Positions 4,962-6,004 of a DNA stretch of 6,004 bases are shown here, in pieces (the first letter of the stretch is position 1; each line of letters opens with the position of its first letter). The DNA lies in NCBI GenBank assembly GCA_009787675.1, contig WQSU01000164.1:1-6004 (forward strand), given 5' to 3'. The notes under the pieces were generated by a model. The model did no database searches. It had not been told where the DNA came from and worked only from the letters and a program-made list of their open reading frames with translations. The stretch is from Lentimicrobiaceae bacterium. Its GTDB lineage: Bacteria; Bacteroidota; Bacteroidia; Bacteroidales; WCHB1-69. The position numbers were made by a program, and so were the translations under genes.

Positions 4962-6004
4962 ATGAAATTACAATGTATTGGAGCTTCGGGAAGCGAGGTA
5001 ACGGGAAGCAAATTTTTGCTGACAACCGCAGAAAACAAGAAAATCTTAATCGATTGCGGGATGTATCAAGGCAAGGGCTTGGAAACCGATGCCATGAACC
5101 GCAACTTGGGCTTTACACCTGCAGAGATTGACTTCCTGATTCTTTCCCATGCTCACGTTGATCATTCAGGATTAATACCTTACATTTATAAAAATGGTTT
5201 TAGAGGGCAACTGTTTTGCACACCGGCAACCAGAGATTTGTGCGCCATTATGCTCCCCGATTCGGGGAAAATTCAGGAAACGGATATGAAGCAATTCAAC
5301 AAAAAGCGTGCCTTGCAAAACCTGCCGCCCGTAGAACCACTTTATACCATGCAAGATGCGGCTGCCTGTTTGGGGCATTTTATCAGCGTTCCCTACAATC
5401 TAACATTTTCTATTACGCCTACTTTTTCGTTTGAGTTCTACGATTCCGGTCATATTTTGGGTGGCGCTTCAGTTTACATCTCTTTTAAGGAAGATGGGGT
5501 AACTAAGACGCTGCTCTACACCGGCGATGTGGGACGATACAACAAGCGCATTTTGCCCGACCCTGCGGCATTGCCTCAAGCCGACTACATTATGTGCGAA
5601 TCTACATATGGAAACAGGAAGCACGAATCTATTGAAGATGCCGAGCAAGCGCTTATGCTGGTGGTGCTGGACGCCTGCGCCAAAAGAAAAGGCAAACTCA
5701 TCATTCCCTCGTTTGCCATTGGAAGAACACAAGAGATTGTGTATGCACTTCATCGACTTAAAAAAGCAGGAAATTTGCCCACAATCGACATTTTTGTAGA
5801 TAGCCCGCTGGCAGTTTCTGCTACCGATATTTTCAGACTGCATGCAGAACATTTTAATGAAGAGATGCAGCAATTTATTATCGCCAACCCCGACCCCTTT
5901 GGGTTCGATAACTTGCATTATATCAGAACTATTGATGACTCTAAACGGCTCAACACCTACAACCGCCCCTGCATCATTATTTCTGCTTCGGGCATGATGG
6001 AAGC
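4962..6004 (+). CDS. Beta-CASP metallo-beta-lactamase RNA-processing nuclease (5' part; C-terminus outside window)
   Basis: The frame is open from the ATG at 4962 to the window edge, 347 complete codons; full-length relatives run to about 460. The metallo-beta-lactamase motifs are present in order: motif 1 Asp31 (ILIDCG), motif 2 HAHVDH at 63-68, motif 3 His164 in DSGHILGG, motif 4 Asp189 in YTGDVGRY. The beta-CASP insert begins with motif A at E213 in CESTYGNR, continues through IPSFAIGRTQE (248-258) and DSPLA (280-284), and reaches ISASGMMEA at the window edge. The last metal-binding His motifs lie beyond. These marks place it with CPSF73/Ysh1-like bacterial enzymes (COG1236), zinc-dependent RNA endo- or exonucleases. 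Its substrate is unknown. Its base composition is richer in G and C than the islet, consistent with a core gene. It diverges from serA and shares no operon with it. The ATG is the only plausible start before motif 1. Confidence 0.9.
   Translation, partial: MKLQCIGASGSEVTGSKFLLTTAENKKILIDCGMYQGKGLETDAMNRNLGFTPAEIDFLILSHAHVDHSGLIPYIYKNGFRGQLFCTPATRDLCAIMLPDSGKIQETDMKQFNKKRALQNLPPVEPLYTMQDAAACLGHFISVPYNLTFSITPTFSFEFYDSGHILGGASVYISFKEDGVTKTLLYTGDVGRYNKRILPDPAALPQADYIMCESTYGNRKHESIEDAEQALMLVVLDACAKRKGKLIIPSFAIGRTQEIVYALHRLKKAGNLPTIDIFVDSPLAVSATDIFRLHAEHFNEEMQQFIIANPDPFGFDNLHYIRTIDDSKRLNTYNRPCIIISASGMME

Noticed and set aside
5469..5918. 149-residue minus-strand frame
   Set aside because: It is antisense to the beta-CASP nuclease gene, whose catalytic motifs run through this stretch.

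Overview
The window looks like part of a Bacteroidota chromosome. Four things point there: promoters with the TAnnTTTG -7 box and no purine-rich ribosome sites, an adhesin whose C-terminus is typical of the phylum, a SerA of the short form lacking an ACT domain, and an inverted repeat built on CGCAAAG units around a fragment of a GxxExxY gene. The genus cannot be told from the sequence.

Layout. (1) Positions 1-2070, minus strand: a two-gene surface or secreted-protein unit. The promoter-proximal gene (706-2070) encodes a secreted tail-fibre-like adhesin with a repetitive middle and an intramolecular-chaperone-like end. Four bases after its stop begins a second secreted protein of unknown function (1-701, cut by the window edge), whose signal peptide is encoded by five tandem 7-nt units. 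(2) Positions 2071-2597: no gene. It holds the adhesin promoter, a pair of 22-nt-spaced direct repeats that look like a regulator site, an imperfect 23-bp inverted repeat, and copy 1 of a 124-bp direct repeat. (3) Positions 2598-3225, minus strand: an overlapping mntA-hepT type toxin-antitoxin pair with all diagnostic motifs intact. (4) Positions 3289-3825: no intact gene. It holds a 27-bp inverted repeat that encloses a 204-bp mini-element made of 47-bp terminal inverted repeats and the first 20 codons of a GxxExxY gene, followed by copy 2 of the 124-bp direct repeat. (5) Positions 3899-4819, minus strand: serA, D-3-phosphoglycerate dehydrogenase. (6) A divergent 142-bp promoter region. (7) Positions 4962-6004, plus strand: a beta-CASP metallo-beta-lactamase RNA-processing nuclease, cut by the window edge.

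How it fits together. serA and the beta-CASP nuclease look like ordinary housekeeping genes. Between serA and the adhesin unit sits a visibly AT-richer accessory islet (2438-3825), bounded by 96%-identical direct repeats and carrying the HepT/MntA module plus the repeat-derived debris. The direct repeats could support loss or duplication of the 1264-bp unit by homologous recombination, and an addiction module inside such a unit would favour its retention. The least conventional signals are the islet's nested repeats, the heptamer-coded signal peptide (a possible phase switch) and the paired repeats upstream of the adhesin promoter.
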